64,000 bases of DNA, taken from the NCBI GenBank assembly GCA_001913845.2, contig MKGP02000026.1, forward strand, positions 36,666 to 100,665, written 5' to 3'. Each line of letters starts with the position of its first letter. Position 1 is the stretch's first letter. Positions 28,310 to 36,705 of this stretch are shown here, in pieces. The position numbers were made by a program, and so were the translations under genes. The notes beneath the pieces were generated by a model that ran no database searches, was not told where the DNA came from, and saw only the letters and a list, made by a program, of their open reading frames with translations. This stretch comes from Limnothrix sp. CACIAM 69d. GTDB taxonomy: Bacteria; Cyanobacteriota; Cyanobacteriia; CACIAM-69d.

Positions 28310-29605
28310 CTAGAACATGTCTGCCGGATCCGCCGATTGCAAACGCCGCGAAGCGATCGCCCCCGAAAAACAACACATTACGAAGGTGACCATCAACACC
28401 AACAGCGCCCGCCCCAAGGTCATAAACATGGGCAAGTTGGTGGCATTACGGGTCAGGGCATATAAGCCAGCGGACACGGCCAAGCTGGGCACAAACCCAA
28501 CAATGGCCAAGATCAGCGCTTCTTCCAAAATCACACCAATGAAATAGCGGTGGCGATAGCCCATGGCCTTGAGGGTGGCATATTCCCGAATGTGGTCGTT
28601 GACATCGGTGGAAAGCACTTGGTAAACGATGATTACGCCAATCCCAAACCCCAGGGCCACACCAAAGCTGAAGATGAACCCAATGGCGGTGTTTTTGGCC
28701 CAGTAGTCTTTTTCAAATTGCACAAATTCTGCTTTGGTCAGCACGTTCACATCATCCGGCAGGGCGGCTTGCAGTTGAGTGCGCACGGTGACGGGATCGG
28801 CTCCCGGTTCTAGGTAAATCAGGCCGATGCTGACGCTGCCGGGATCTCGTCGGGGAAAGGCCCGCAGAAAGTTGCGATCGCTCGTAAGAATGCTGCCATC
28901 GGCGGCGAAGGACGCGCCCACTTTGTAAGTACCAATGACCTCAATTCGTTTGCGATCGAGGTCGGTTTGCACGGGTTTGCCCCGATCGAGCTGGGCAATG
29001 GTTTTTTGATATTCCCCCCGGGCGGCGCGATCGAAAAGATAGCGATCTTGCAACTTCAGGTCATTTTGATGCTGTTGAATTTCAGGGAAATCAAAGGCCG
29101 GGCGATCGGGATTGGTTCCCAAAATCAGGATTTGTTTTTCCTTACGGGTTTCGGGATTTTTCCAGTTGCTAATCGTGGCATAGAGGGGATCCGCATTGGC
29201 CACGCCGGGGATCGCTTCCGCTTGAAACAGCCGACGACGGGCAAAGCTGGATAGGCCAATCAGGTTGCGGGCCTGGGCGCTGATCAACACCACATCGGCA
29301 GTGACGGCCCGGTTCAGCCGGGTGTTGCTGTCATAAAGGGCATTTTGGAACCCCAGTTGCATAAAAATCGCCAAGTCCGCAAAGGCAATGCCCGCCAAGG
29401 CCGTCAGTAGCCGTCCCCGATCGTGCCGAAGCTGTAGCCAACCCAGGGGAATGCGACGTTGCAGGGCCGAAACCCAAGCGGGGGTCGTCTTGGTTTCGGG
29501 ACTGGGGCGAGGTTGGGGGGCGGCTCCCAAATCAGCCGTGCCGGGAGCCAGAGATTCAGGGGCTGAGTCGGCAGAGCGAGTGAGGCGATCGAGCATGATG
29601 GGCAT
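28310..29605 (-). CDS. devC: DevC-type ABC exporter permease
   Basis: A MacB/FtsX-like permease of about 431 residues. An N-terminal helix (LLTALAGIAFADLAIFMQLGF) is followed by a large periplasmic domain of about 230 residues and three helices at the end (FSFGVALGFGIGVIIVYQVL, FIGVILEEALILAIVG, LLVLMVTFVMCCFSGAI). The motif YQVLSTDVNDHIREYATLKAMGY is characteristic of DevC. The start is unsure: ATG 29605 is used, but a TTG at 29650 would give 446 residues, and neither has a strong ribosome binding site. In Anabaena this system exports heterocyst glycolipids; the cargo is unknown here. Confidence 0.92.
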   Translation of the reverse strand: MPIMLDRLTRSADSAPESLAPGTADLGAAPQPRPSPETKTTPAWVSALQRRIPLGWLQLRHDRGRLLTALAGIAFADLAIFMQLGFQNALYDSNTRLNRAVTADVVLISAQARNLIGLSSFARRRLFQAEAIPGVANADPLYATISNWKNPETRKEKQILILGTNPDRPAFDFPEIQQHQNDLKLQDRYLFDRAARGEYQKTIAQLDRGKPVQTDLDRKRIEVIGTYKVGASFAADGSILTSDRNFLRAFPRRDPGSVSIGLIYLEPGADPVTVRTQLQAALPDDVNVLTKAEFVQFEKDYWAKNTAIGFIFSFGVALGFGIGVIIVYQVLSTDVNDHIREYATLKAMGYRHRYFIGVILEEALILAIVGFVPSLAVSAGLYALTRNATNLPMFMTLGRALLVLMVTFVMCCFSGAIASRRLQSADPADMF

Positions 29606-29733
29606 CCATCCCGAAGGGTTCTCAGGCGGCGCGGGCAGTGGTTGGGGCAACCCGGCTACCCACGGTGAGCAGAAATTGAAGATCAGGGCGTGCTAGACAG
29701 CCCGATCAATGAAGGCTTGGGCCAAGACTGGGG

Positions 29734-31044
29734 CTAAGGCTGGGGCAGAGATTTCAGGTCGATGGTGGCTTTTACTTGCAAATTGGTCAGATTAGCCACC
29801 CGCTGGCCATCGGTTGGCTCCAGCCGAATTCGCACTTCCACCACGCGCTCATCCAAATTGGCAGAAGGATCGATATCGCGGGTGGTTTGTTTGCGCACCT
29901 GCAACCCCGATCGCACCACCGCTCCTCGCAGTTCACCGGAGAATGCATCGCTCGTGATGGTGGCCGTTTGCCCCACGCGAACCTTGGGTGCATCGGTGTC
30001 ATACACTTCCGCCACCACTTCCATGAATTGGGTCTGACCCAAGTCGGCAATGCCTTGGCTACCGACCAATTCGCCGGGCCGAGCATAGATTTTCAGCACC
30101 TGGCTATCTCGGGGAGCGCGAATAATGGCGCGGTTGAGATCCGCCCGGGCCTGTTTGGCGGCGGCGATCGCAGCGGCCAGGTCGGCTTCGGCCACTCGCA
30201 AATCCGTGGGGCGCACCTCTGCAATGCGATCGAGGGTGGCCCGAGCGGCGGTGAGCTGAGCCACGCCCGTTGTCCGGATGCGATCGAGGCTGGCCTGGGC
30301 TTCCACCACTTTTTCTCGATAGGAAGCGTCGATTTGGGCCAAATTAGCCCGCGCTTCCACCAACCGAGCACGGGCCGTATCTAGGGTGGTGGTTTTGCTG
30401 TCCCGTTGCGAGGCGGAAATCGCCCCCGTGCCATAGAGGCTGGCGTAGCGATCGGCTTCCACCTGGGCGTTGGCTAACTCCGCTTCCAAACGGGCGATCG
30501 TAGCTCGTTGGGCGGCCAGTTGGGTATCCCGTTCCGCCAGCAGTCGATCGAGCGTGGCCCGTTGGGAGCGCCAATCGCCATCCCGCTGGGCCCGCACCCG
30601 ATCGATCTCTGCCGACTGGGCATTCAGTTCGCCCCGTTTGGCCCCGGCTCGCACCCGATCGAGGGCCGCTTGGGCCGAATCCACCTGGCGATCGGCCCGT
30701 TCCACCGCCGCCGCTAACCGTTCCGCCTCATCCAAAACCGCCACCACCTGGCCCGCCCGCACTCGATCGCCCTCCTCCACCAACAGGCGGGCAATTCGCG
30801 AATCGGTGCTCGAGGGCGGAGCCGCCAGCGTAATCACCTCCCCCGCCGGTTCCAGTTGCCCCAGGGCCGTCACCACCGTTGGCGATGGCAAGGGCGTAAC
30901 CACTGGAGCCGGAGTTTCCGCCGCTCGGCCGCGCAACAGCACCGTGCCCCCACCCACCAAGACCACCGCTCCCAGAGCGATCGGAATCGTCGCTTGAGTC
31001 CATTGACGGGGATTGAGCAATTTCCAAGGAACCGGACTGGTCAC
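29734..31044 (-). CDS. devB: DevB-type membrane fusion (adaptor) protein
   Basis: A periplasmic adaptor of about 436 residues. One N-terminal helix (ATIPIALGAVVLVGGGTVLL) anchors it, followed by a lipoyl-like half (GQLEPAGEVITLAAP, EEGDRVRAGQVVAVLDEAE), a long coiled-coil hairpin rich in Ala, Arg and Asp (about 110-290), the second lipoyl half (RAPRDSQVLKIYARPGE) and a beta-barrel end. This is HlyD/DevB. The start is a GTG at 31044, chosen because GGAGG lies 8 nt upstream; an upstream TTG in frame lies just before the operator region and lacks a binding site. Regulation by the divergent TetR gene is likely. Confidence 0.92.
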   Translation of the reverse strand: MTSPVPWKLLNPRQWTQATIPIALGAVVLVGGGTVLLRGRAAETPAPVVTPLPSPTVVTALGQLEPAGEVITLAAPPSSTDSRIARLLVEEGDRVRAGQVVAVLDEAERLAAAVERADRQVDSAQAALDRVRAGAKRGELNAQSAEIDRVRAQRDGDWRSQRATLDRLLAERDTQLAAQRATIARLEAELANAQVEADRYASLYGTGAISASQRDSKTTTLDTARARLVEARANLAQIDASYREKVVEAQASLDRIRTTGVAQLTAARATLDRIAEVRPTDLRVAEADLAAAIAAAKQARADLNRAIIRAPRDSQVLKIYARPGELVGSQGIADLGQTQFMEVVAEVYDTDAPKVRVGQTATITSDAFSGELRGAVVRSGLQVRKQTTRDIDPSANLDERVVEVRIRLEPTDGQRVANLTNLQVKATIDLKSLPQP

Positions 31045-31107
31045 GATGTCGCCCTCCGAATCTTGTGCAGCGAGCTGTGGAGTGAGAGAGGTATAGCAGG
31101 CAGTCAA

Positions 31108-31122
31108 ACTAAACTGTCTAGT
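31108..31122. promoter_or_regulatory. TetR-type operator copy 1 (ACTAAAC-N-GTCTAGT)
   Basis: A 15-bp near-palindrome with one mismatch to the perfect copy at 31143-31157. It lies just downstream of the predicted devB -10 box, where a bound repressor would block initiation. The centre-to-centre spacing of the two copies is 35 bp. Confidence 0.72.
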
Positions 31123-31131
31123 TCAGTTTTG

Positions 31132-31161
31132 AGTATAGCTAGACTAAACCGTTTAGTACAA
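31132..31161 (-). promoter_or_regulatory. Predicted devBCA promoter
   Basis: On the minus strand, TTGTAC (31156-31161) and TATACT (31132-31137) are separated by 18 bp, resembling -35 and -10 elements of a housekeeping sigma factor. The perfect operator copy fills much of the spacer and the second copy follows the -10. Confidence 0.65.
31143..31157. promoter_or_regulatory. TetR-type operator copy 2 (perfect ACTAAAC-C-GTTTAGT palindrome)
   Basis: A perfect 15-bp palindrome with 7-bp arms around one central base. It overlaps the -35/-10 spacer of the predicted devB promoter. The size and symmetry fit a TetR/AcrR dimer site, and a TetR-family gene is transcribed divergently from 31655. Confidence 0.78.
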
Positions 31162-31330
31162 TAGGAATTAATGAGAAATTCATCCCCAGTTGGAATTTTC
31201 TGACTCAACCGATCCCAACCCTTACCCACAGCCGTCTTTCACGACTGATGACCAATTGCCTCAATCCAAGGCGATCGCCCACTAACCTTTAATGACTGCC
31301 CAGGAGAACGTTAAGGTTAGGGCTTATCGC

Positions 31331-31453
31331 CAAATTGCCTGCAACCCTGATTCCACTGTTAGCAGATCGGGGGGGACAAGGGGCTTGAGCATCTTGTTAC
31401 GACGATTGGGACATGGAAAGTCAATCATTTCCGTCTGATCCGAGGAAATGACG
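31331..31453. repeat. Dispersed repeat, copy A
   Basis: About 120 bp align with 51440-51562: both begin with CAAATTGCCTG, pass through GCAGATCG and the GACAAGGGGCTT core, then CGACGATTGGG, and end with CGAG-AATGACG. In this copy the palindrome is decayed (CTTGAGCATCTTGT). The copy lies in the 490-bp devB-tetR gap, which otherwise holds no gene. Confidence 0.75.
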
Positions 31454-31654
31454 GCAGGCCCTAAAACCTTGTAGAAATGTCATGGTTTGGAACCAACCAG
31501 AGGTCAACGCGGATCAACTGTGAATCAACCGTTACAACGCATCCACGCTGTCAATCACTAATCCTGTCGATTCTGGGCAGGTAGATCCGAGGCAGAAATC
31601 GGGGCAGCCCAGCCCCCCTGGCTCAACTCCGTTGCTATTTTTTAGGTAATGACC

Positions 31655-32260
31655 ATGTTCGTTCCGGCTGCGCACCCGATCGCCCCCCTCAGCAAAAAAC
31701 GCCAGATCCTGGACGGAGCCATGAAAACCTTTCTGGTCAAAGGTTATGCAGGCACGAGCATGGATCGCGTGGCCGCCACCGCAGGCGTTTCCAAAGCAAC
31801 GGTTTACAGCCACTTCCAAAACAAAGAAAGCCTCTTTGGGGCACTGGTGGAAGAGTTGGCTCGTAGCAAGTTTCCGGAAATGTTTGATGAAACCCTTCTG
31901 GGGGCTGACCCACACCACTTTTTGCGGCATCTGGCCAATCTCTTCATCTTCAAGGTGGGTCAAGACGAGGGGCATATGGCCTTCATTCGCCTGATCATGG
32001 CCGAGTCGGAGCGGTTCCCGGAGCTATCCGAACTGTTCATCCGGAATTTTTGCCAGCGCGGCTGCGAAGCCCTCACCAGCTACTTAGCAGCCCATCCGGA
32101 GCTAAATATTGACGATCCAGAAGCAACCGCCCGCGTTTTTATTGGTGCTCTGGCCCACTTCAACATTACGCAAGAGATGTTGGGCGGTAAGCATTTGGTT
32201 CCCATGGATCCCCAGCGCGTCATCGATACATTGCTGGCCATGATTTTGCGTAACCCCTAG
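31655..32260 (+). CDS. TetR/AcrR-family transcriptional regulator
   Basis: A regulator of about 201 residues. The N-terminal helix-turn-helix is clear: TSMDRVAATAGVSKATVYSHF followed by NKESLFGALV. The C-terminal ligand domain (LANLFIFKVGQDEGHMAFIRLIMAE) is of the AcrR_C/TetR_C type common beside efflux systems. ATG 31655 is preferred because TTTAGG lies 8 nt upstream; ATG 31649 would leave only 2 nt. The gene is divergent from devBCA, and paired palindromes overlap the predicted devB promoter, so it is the probable repressor. It is about 500 bp from those sites, farther than usual. Confidence 0.9.
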   Translation: MFVPAAHPIAPLSKKRQILDGAMKTFLVKGYAGTSMDRVAATAGVSKATVYSHFQNKESLFGALVEELARSKFPEMFDETLLGADPHHFLRHLANLFIFKVGQDEGHMAFIRLIMAESERFPELSELFIRNFCQRGCEALTSYLAAHPELNIDDPEATARVFIGALAHFNITQEMLGGKHLVPMDPQRVIDTLLAMILRNP

Positions 32261-32530
32261 CCGGTGGCTCCCCATTCCTCATTCTGGATCCATCGACAGG
32301 ATTGATAGATTTTTTTTATAGACCTCATCAGCCCCATTGATCCAGAAACCCATCAACGCGATCGCCCCGCTCGTGCAGATCGATCGCCTTGGGCTATCTA
32401 AACGCCGGGGATCGTGAATTGGCCGGGTTTCGCCGCCAGCCGCCAAAAAGTATTACCATTTTTTAACAGAGACTCAGTGTTTGGAGCACTGCACGTTCTT
32501 CTTGGAAGGATTTCCCTCATTATTTCAATC

Positions 32531-33247
32531 ATGACTATCGCCGCCTCTAATGCGATCTCAAATGGGATGGTTAATCCCAGCAGTTCAGCCACGGAAGACG
32601 AGGGCAAAGGGCTTTTAACCCGTCCCGATCGCAACACCCATGACGGACAACCTGCGCAAGTGCACCAGCCCCCAGCGGTCAGCAAAGATGACATGATGGA
32701 TGCGGTACGGACGATTCTGTTAGGGGTTGGTGAAGATCCCGATCGCGAAGGGCTGCTGAAAACCCCGCACCGGGTGGCGGAGGCCATGCGTTTCCTCACC
32801 AGCGGCTATGACATGTCGTTGGAAACATTGGTCAATGGGGCCATTTTTGATGAGGGCCACAATGAAATGGTTCTCGTTCGCGACATCAACTTCTTCAGTC
32901 TTTGCGAACACCATATGCTGCCCTTCATGGGCCGGGCCCATGTGGCTTACATTCCCAACCAAAAGGTGGTGGGCTTGAGCAAGTTGGCTCGGATTGTGGA
33001 AATGTATGCCCGTCGTTTGCAGGTGCAAGAACGCCTAACCCGTCAAGTGGCGGAAGCAATCCAAGAAGTCCTGGAGCCTCGGGGGGTGGCTGTGGTGATG
33101 GAGGGAACCCACATGTGCATGTCGATGCGTGGGGTACAAAAGCCGGGTTCTTGGACGGTGACCAGTGCCATGGTGGGTGTGTTCCAAGAAGACCAAAAAA
33201 CCCGCGAAGAGTTTTTGAACCTGATTCGGCATCAGCCGTCGTTCTAG
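32531..33247 (+). CDS. folE: GTP cyclohydrolase I
   Basis: A 238-residue enzyme that converts GTP to 7,8-dihydroneopterin triphosphate, the first step of folate and, via queuosine precursors, of preQ biosynthesis. The family blocks are [32 protein letters not shown] (zinc Cys and His), [20 protein letters not shown] and [12 protein letters not shown] (second zinc Cys). The first 40 residues are a variable tail. ATG 32531 is the usual-looking start; the frame stays open 39 codons upstream but that part is not family-like. Confidence 0.95.
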   Translation: MTIAASNAISNGMVNPSSSATEDEGKGLLTRPDRNTHDGQPAQVHQPPAVSKDDMMDAVRTILLGVGEDPDREGLLKTPHRVAEAMRFLTSGYDMSLETLVNGAIFDEGHNEMVLVRDINFFSLCEHHMLPFMGRAHVAYIPNQKVVGLSKLARIVEMYARRLQVQERLTRQVAEAIQEVLEPRGVAVVMEGTHMCMSMRGVQKPGSWTVTSAMVGVFQEDQKTREEFLNLIRHQPSF

Positions 33248-33308
33248 GTTTTAAGACAGGGCACTGAAGAGCTGTGATCAGATCCTCGAACGTCTAAATC
33301 TTGCTGGT

Positions 33309-33392
33309 GCGAAATCGTGAGGAGCAAGGGGTTAAGCCCCCCTATCTACCCGTTGCGAAATCGTGAGGGACAAGGGGCTTAAGCCCCTTGTC
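33309..33392. repeat. Two copies of a GCGAAATCGTGAGG-palindrome unit
   Basis: Two direct repeats, 33309-33342 and 33354-33391, share GCGAAATCGTGAGG-(A/G)-CAAGGGG-TTAAGCCCC. The second contains a perfect 24-bp palindrome at 33369-33392 with arms GACAAGGGGCTT. This palindrome core is shared with the dispersed repeat at 31.4 and 51.5 kb. Being just downstream of folE it might also fold as a 3' hairpin. Confidence 0.82.
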
Positions 33393-33479
33393 TGCAACTT
33401 GTCTAGAAGTGTTCTGCAACTTGTCTAGAAGTTTTCTGCGACCTGTCTAGAAGTTTTCTGCAACAGGTTTCTGGGGCAA
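33392..33479. repeat. 22-bp tandem repeat, three and a half copies
   Basis: Units at 33392-33413, 33414-33435, 33436-33457 and a decayed fourth at 33458-33479. The consensus is CTGCAACTTGTCTAGAAGT followed by TTT or GTT. There are no spacers, so it is not a CRISPR array. Confidence 0.85.
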
Positions 33480-33533
33480 ATTTACTAGCGTCTTAGTCTC
33501 TCGGCTTCTGCGCCCAATGAGCTGAGATCCGCA

Positions 33534-35261
33534 TCATTGCCCGATCGGGGGTAATTCTGGAGCCGTTGGGGGGAGCGTTTGGGCCAAGCAGTTGGCATCT
33601 AAGAGCAAGAGTCCCTCTTGGGATTGAGCTGCCAAGCAGCGATCGACCCGTTGAGCCAGCGCCGATCGCTGGCCACTGGCTAGCCAACGCCGGGCTTCTC
33701 CATAGGCGGGTTGGTATTGCCGTAACCAGTCGTTATTTTCTAAATAGTTGCGATCGAACGCGCCCGGATCCAGTAGCCAGTGAGTGGGTTGATATTGGGC
33801 GATCGCGGCTCGCAATAGGTTGAGATCAGGGCTGTATTGGGCCCGCAGCAAGGTTTCCACGCGCGATCGAAACTCGCGGTAATAGCCCCAGTGGTAGGGA
33901 ATTGCAAATTCAGCCCCCACCAAAACGGATTTACCGGCAAAGGTGGGGATGTTGCTGGCTTCGCCGGAAAGGGTGGCAATGCGCGTGTTGTTTGGATAGT
34001 CGGCCAAGATTTCATAGAGATCCGGTGCCTGGCCAATCACGTAGTTCGCTTTCGGGAACCCGCGCACGGCCAACGGATAGGCAACTAACAGCCCGATCGC
34101 CCCGAGCGTGAGACCCCAAGCCAAAAGTCGCCGCTGGCCTTGGGCCCAAGTCCAAAGCCGATCGAGCAGCAACACCAACACGATTCCGGTGGCGATCGCC
34201 AGGACTGCCCGCAGGCCGTGCTGAGTGTAGCGACTGGGCAAGTGCAACCGAAACAGCAACAGATGGGCTAACCCAAAGCAACCGAAACTGGCCAGGGTCA
34301 ACAATGGCAGGACTTCAATGCCCGATCGCACTTGAGACCAAAGGGGAAACCGATCGCGCCAGCGCCAAATCAGGGGCAAGCCCAACCCCAAAACCAGCAA
34401 CGGCGGCTCCAGAGGCGGTTGAATGCCGCTACGACCCGCAGACAACCAAAAACGCCCAAAATCTTCATAGAAAAAGCGCGATCGCCCATTGGGTAAAAAT
34501 TCCGGTAACTGACGCGCTTGATCAACGGTAATGGTGGGGCCAAAGGCAGACGCATTGGCCGCAAAGGGCAGCAACACCGCCACACAAACCCCCAGCCCGA
34601 TCGCCCAAATGCGCCAATGGGCCTCTCGCCGCCAAACCCCGATCGCTAGACGCAGGGTCAACATGGCCGCCGTCACCAACACATAGTGGGGATAAAAACC
34701 CCCCAACAGCCCGATCGCCAAACACAGCCCCCAGGGTGATCGCTTCACCCAAGCCCACAGCACCATCAAAAACAGCGGATTCAAAAAAGCCCGCGCCGTG
34801 CCCGAAGCCAAATCGTCTTTCAGCCAAAGGTTTTGGAGAAACAGCAGCGCCGCCACAAAACCGGCAAAGGGAACCGGCAAAATGGCTCGCGTCACGGCCC
34901 AGGCCAACCCCCCGATCGCACCACTGAGAATCAACGGCCACCCCTTGGCCGCCGTCACTGCCCCCCAATCCATCACTTCCGGGAACCAGTAGATGGCTCG
35001 AAATCCCCAGGGAGCAACGGATTCAAAATAATTCGCAATCCAATCGCCCGGAAACGCATCCGGGTGACTGAGCCGCAGCATCCAGAACAAATGCTGCCGA
35101 CCATCATCGGCCACCACATAGGGATCCGCAAAGGCTTCCGGCAAGATGGCCAAGCCATAGCCCAAGCCGAACAGAATACTGGCAATCCACCAGAGCCGAT
35201 CGACCCAACGGGCTGGCTCGGGGTCAATCAAAAGCTGTCGAAGCCGGGCGATCGCAGACAT
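33534..35261 (-). CDS. Multi-pass membrane protein, glycosyltransferase-like
   Basis: A protein of about 575 residues with ten or more hydrophobic helices and a soluble C-terminal part of about 130 residues. Loops contain VVADDGRQHLFWMLRLS near the N-terminus, an acidic first periplasmic loop like those of GT-C-type glycosyltransferases, and LFRLHLPSRYTQHGLRAVL. The C-terminal part (NNTRIATLSGEASNIPTFAG) is typical of membrane proteins of this class annotated as hypothetical in cyanobacteria. The donor and acceptor are unknown. ATG 35261 (or the adjacent ATG 35264) is chosen; a 30-codon upstream extension is generated by a 15-bp tandem repeat and is doubtful. Confidence 0.7.
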   Translation of the reverse strand: MSAIARLRQLLIDPEPARWVDRLWWIASILFGLGYGLAILPEAFADPYVVADDGRQHLFWMLRLSHPDAFPGDWIANYFESVAPWGFRAIYWFPEVMDWGAVTAAKGWPLILSGAIGGLAWAVTRAILPVPFAGFVAALLFLQNLWLKDDLASGTARAFLNPLFLMVLWAWVKRSPWGLCLAIGLLGGFYPHYVLVTAAMLTLRLAIGVWRREAHWRIWAIGLGVCVAVLLPFAANASAFGPTITVDQARQLPEFLPNGRSRFFYEDFGRFWLSAGRSGIQPPLEPPLLVLGLGLPLIWRWRDRFPLWSQVRSGIEVLPLLTLASFGCFGLAHLLLFRLHLPSRYTQHGLRAVLAIATGIVLVLLLDRLWTWAQGQRRLLAWGLTLGAIGLLVAYPLAVRGFPKANYVIGQAPDLYEILADYPNNTRIATLSGEASNIPTFAGKSVLVGAEFAIPYHWGYYREFRSRVETLLRAQYSPDLNLLRAAIAQYQPTHWLLDPGAFDRNYLENNDWLRQYQPAYGEARRWLASGQRSALAQRVDRCLAAQSQEGLLLLDANCLAQTLPPTAPELPPIGQ

Positions 35262-35312
35262 CATGATGGTTGGGGAAAAAGGGGCCAGGGTGTTGAACCG
35301 AATGTCGATCGC

Positions 35313-35351
35313 CATCAACCATGGGTTCATCAACCATGGGTTCATCAACAA
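35313..35351. repeat. 15-bp tandem repeat upstream of the membrane-protein gene
   Basis: The unit CATCAACCATGGGTT occurs at 35313-35327 and 35328-35342 with a partial third copy. On the minus strand it reads AACCCATGGTTGATG and would encode MNPWL repeats if translated. Confidence 0.8.
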
Positions 35352-35556
35352 CAACCGAGAGCACCCCTAACGCCAACTTCAGTGCAACGAAACGAAGGGT
35401 TTTGTGCTGATGGTGCTGTTGATTAGCCCATCTTGCCAGGCGATCGCCCCCTCGGGATCCTTCGTTTCCCCCTAACACCACTGCCCCAGCGGCCATTCAG
35501 ATCCCAGACATCTGGTTTAGGCTAGTAATGAGCGATCGCAAAACACCCTGTGAACC

Positions 35557-36495
35557 ATGGGCTTCATTGACCCAAAAACGGATTTTGGCTTTAAGCGAAT
35601 CTTCGCTTCTCCTAACAGCAGGCCCATCTTGAAAAGCTTGCTCAACGCCCTAATTTATGATGGGCAACTGCGGATTCAAGATCTGGAAATTTTAGATCCC
35701 TACCAGCAGCCGGAAATTCCCGATTTCAAGTTGAGCATTTTGGATGTGAAAGCTCAGCTTGATGATGGCTCCACCGTGATTATTGAAATGCAGGTGGCCA
35801 AGGTGGAAGCTTTTATCCAGCGAATTTTGTATAACACCACCAAAGCCTATGCCAGCCAACTGGGACGGGGTAAGTATTATTGGGATTTGAGGCCCGTGAT
35901 TGCCGTCACCATCACGGACTTTATCTTGTTTGATGATCCAGAGGTGGATCAGTCCTTGCCCATTTCCCGATTCAGCATTCTGAATGAGGAAACCCATGCC
36001 CTTTGCACCTCGCAATTGCGCTGGATTTTTGTAGAATTACCGAAATTTGGTAAGGATTTGGTGGACTTAGAAGGGCTGGTCGATCGCTGGTTATTTTTCT
36101 TGCAACGGGCCGGGGAGTTGCAACAAGCTCCTCCAGAATTGACCAGCGATCATGATTTACAGTCAGCCCTAGACATTGCCAACGAAAGTCAACTGTCTCC
36201 GGCGGAGTTGCGCTTTTTTGAGGCGGAACTCGATCGACTGCGCGTCATGCAAGGGCAAATTTTTAGCGCTCGAGATGAGGGTCTTGCGGAAGGACTAGCT
36301 GAAGGGCTGGCTGAGGGGCGAGCTGAGGGGCTGGCAGCAGGGCGTGCGGAGGGAATTACCTTAGGGGCGAAGCAGCGAGAACTGGAAATTGCCCGCGAGC
36401 TGCTGAAAACACTGGATCCGGAAACGGTCAGTCGGGTGACGGGTTTGTCGATCGAACAGGTGCAGGATCTGGCCCAAGCCACCGACGATCCTTAA
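35557..36495 (+). CDS. Rpn-family PD-(D/E)XK nuclease / recombination-promoting protein
   Basis: A 312-residue protein. It starts with the family signature DPKTDFGFKRIFAS, then the nuclease core KLSILDVKAQLDDGSTVIIEMQ, where Asp and the E-x-Q pair form the PD-(D/E)XK-like site. The C-terminal third contains a variable EGLAEG/RAEGLAAG tandem repeat (residues about 246-270), followed by a helical tail. Such proteins promote RecA-independent recombination and some act in phage defence. No transposon ends are visible around it. Confidence 0.88.
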   Translation: MGFIDPKTDFGFKRIFASPNSRPILKSLLNALIYDGQLRIQDLEILDPYQQPEIPDFKLSILDVKAQLDDGSTVIIEMQVAKVEAFIQRILYNTTKAYASQLGRGKYYWDLRPVIAVTITDFILFDDPEVDQSLPISRFSILNEETHALCTSQLRWIFVELPKFGKDLVDLEGLVDRWLFFLQRAGELQQAPPELTSDHDLQSALDIANESQLSPAELRFFEAELDRLRVMQGQIFSARDEGLAEGLAEGLAEGRAEGLAAGRAEGITLGAKQRELEIARELLKTLDPETVSRVTGLSIEQVQDLAQATDDP

Positions 36496-36705
36496 AGTTG
36501 CACCAAAAATTGCGCCCAAATTGTACCGGGTTCATTCAGACCAAAACACCAAACTCAACGGGTCATTTCGCCCACTGCAAACCAAGGACAAATCCCCAAA
36601 GGGCGAAACCCTTGCTTTATACTGCGATCAAACGCTCCCCGATCGCCCAAGAGCTAACGGGAGCAACGATTCGATCGGCTCTTTGAACCCACGCCGCAAA
36701 CTACC

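Noticed and set aside
33392..33479. Possible CRISPR array
   Set aside because: The 22-bp units are directly adjacent with no unique spacers and no cas gene is near.
35262..35354. N-terminal extension of the membrane protein (MNPWL repeats)
   Set aside because: It is made by a 15-bp tandem repeat and has no ribosome binding site; the ATG pair at 35261/35264 fits better.
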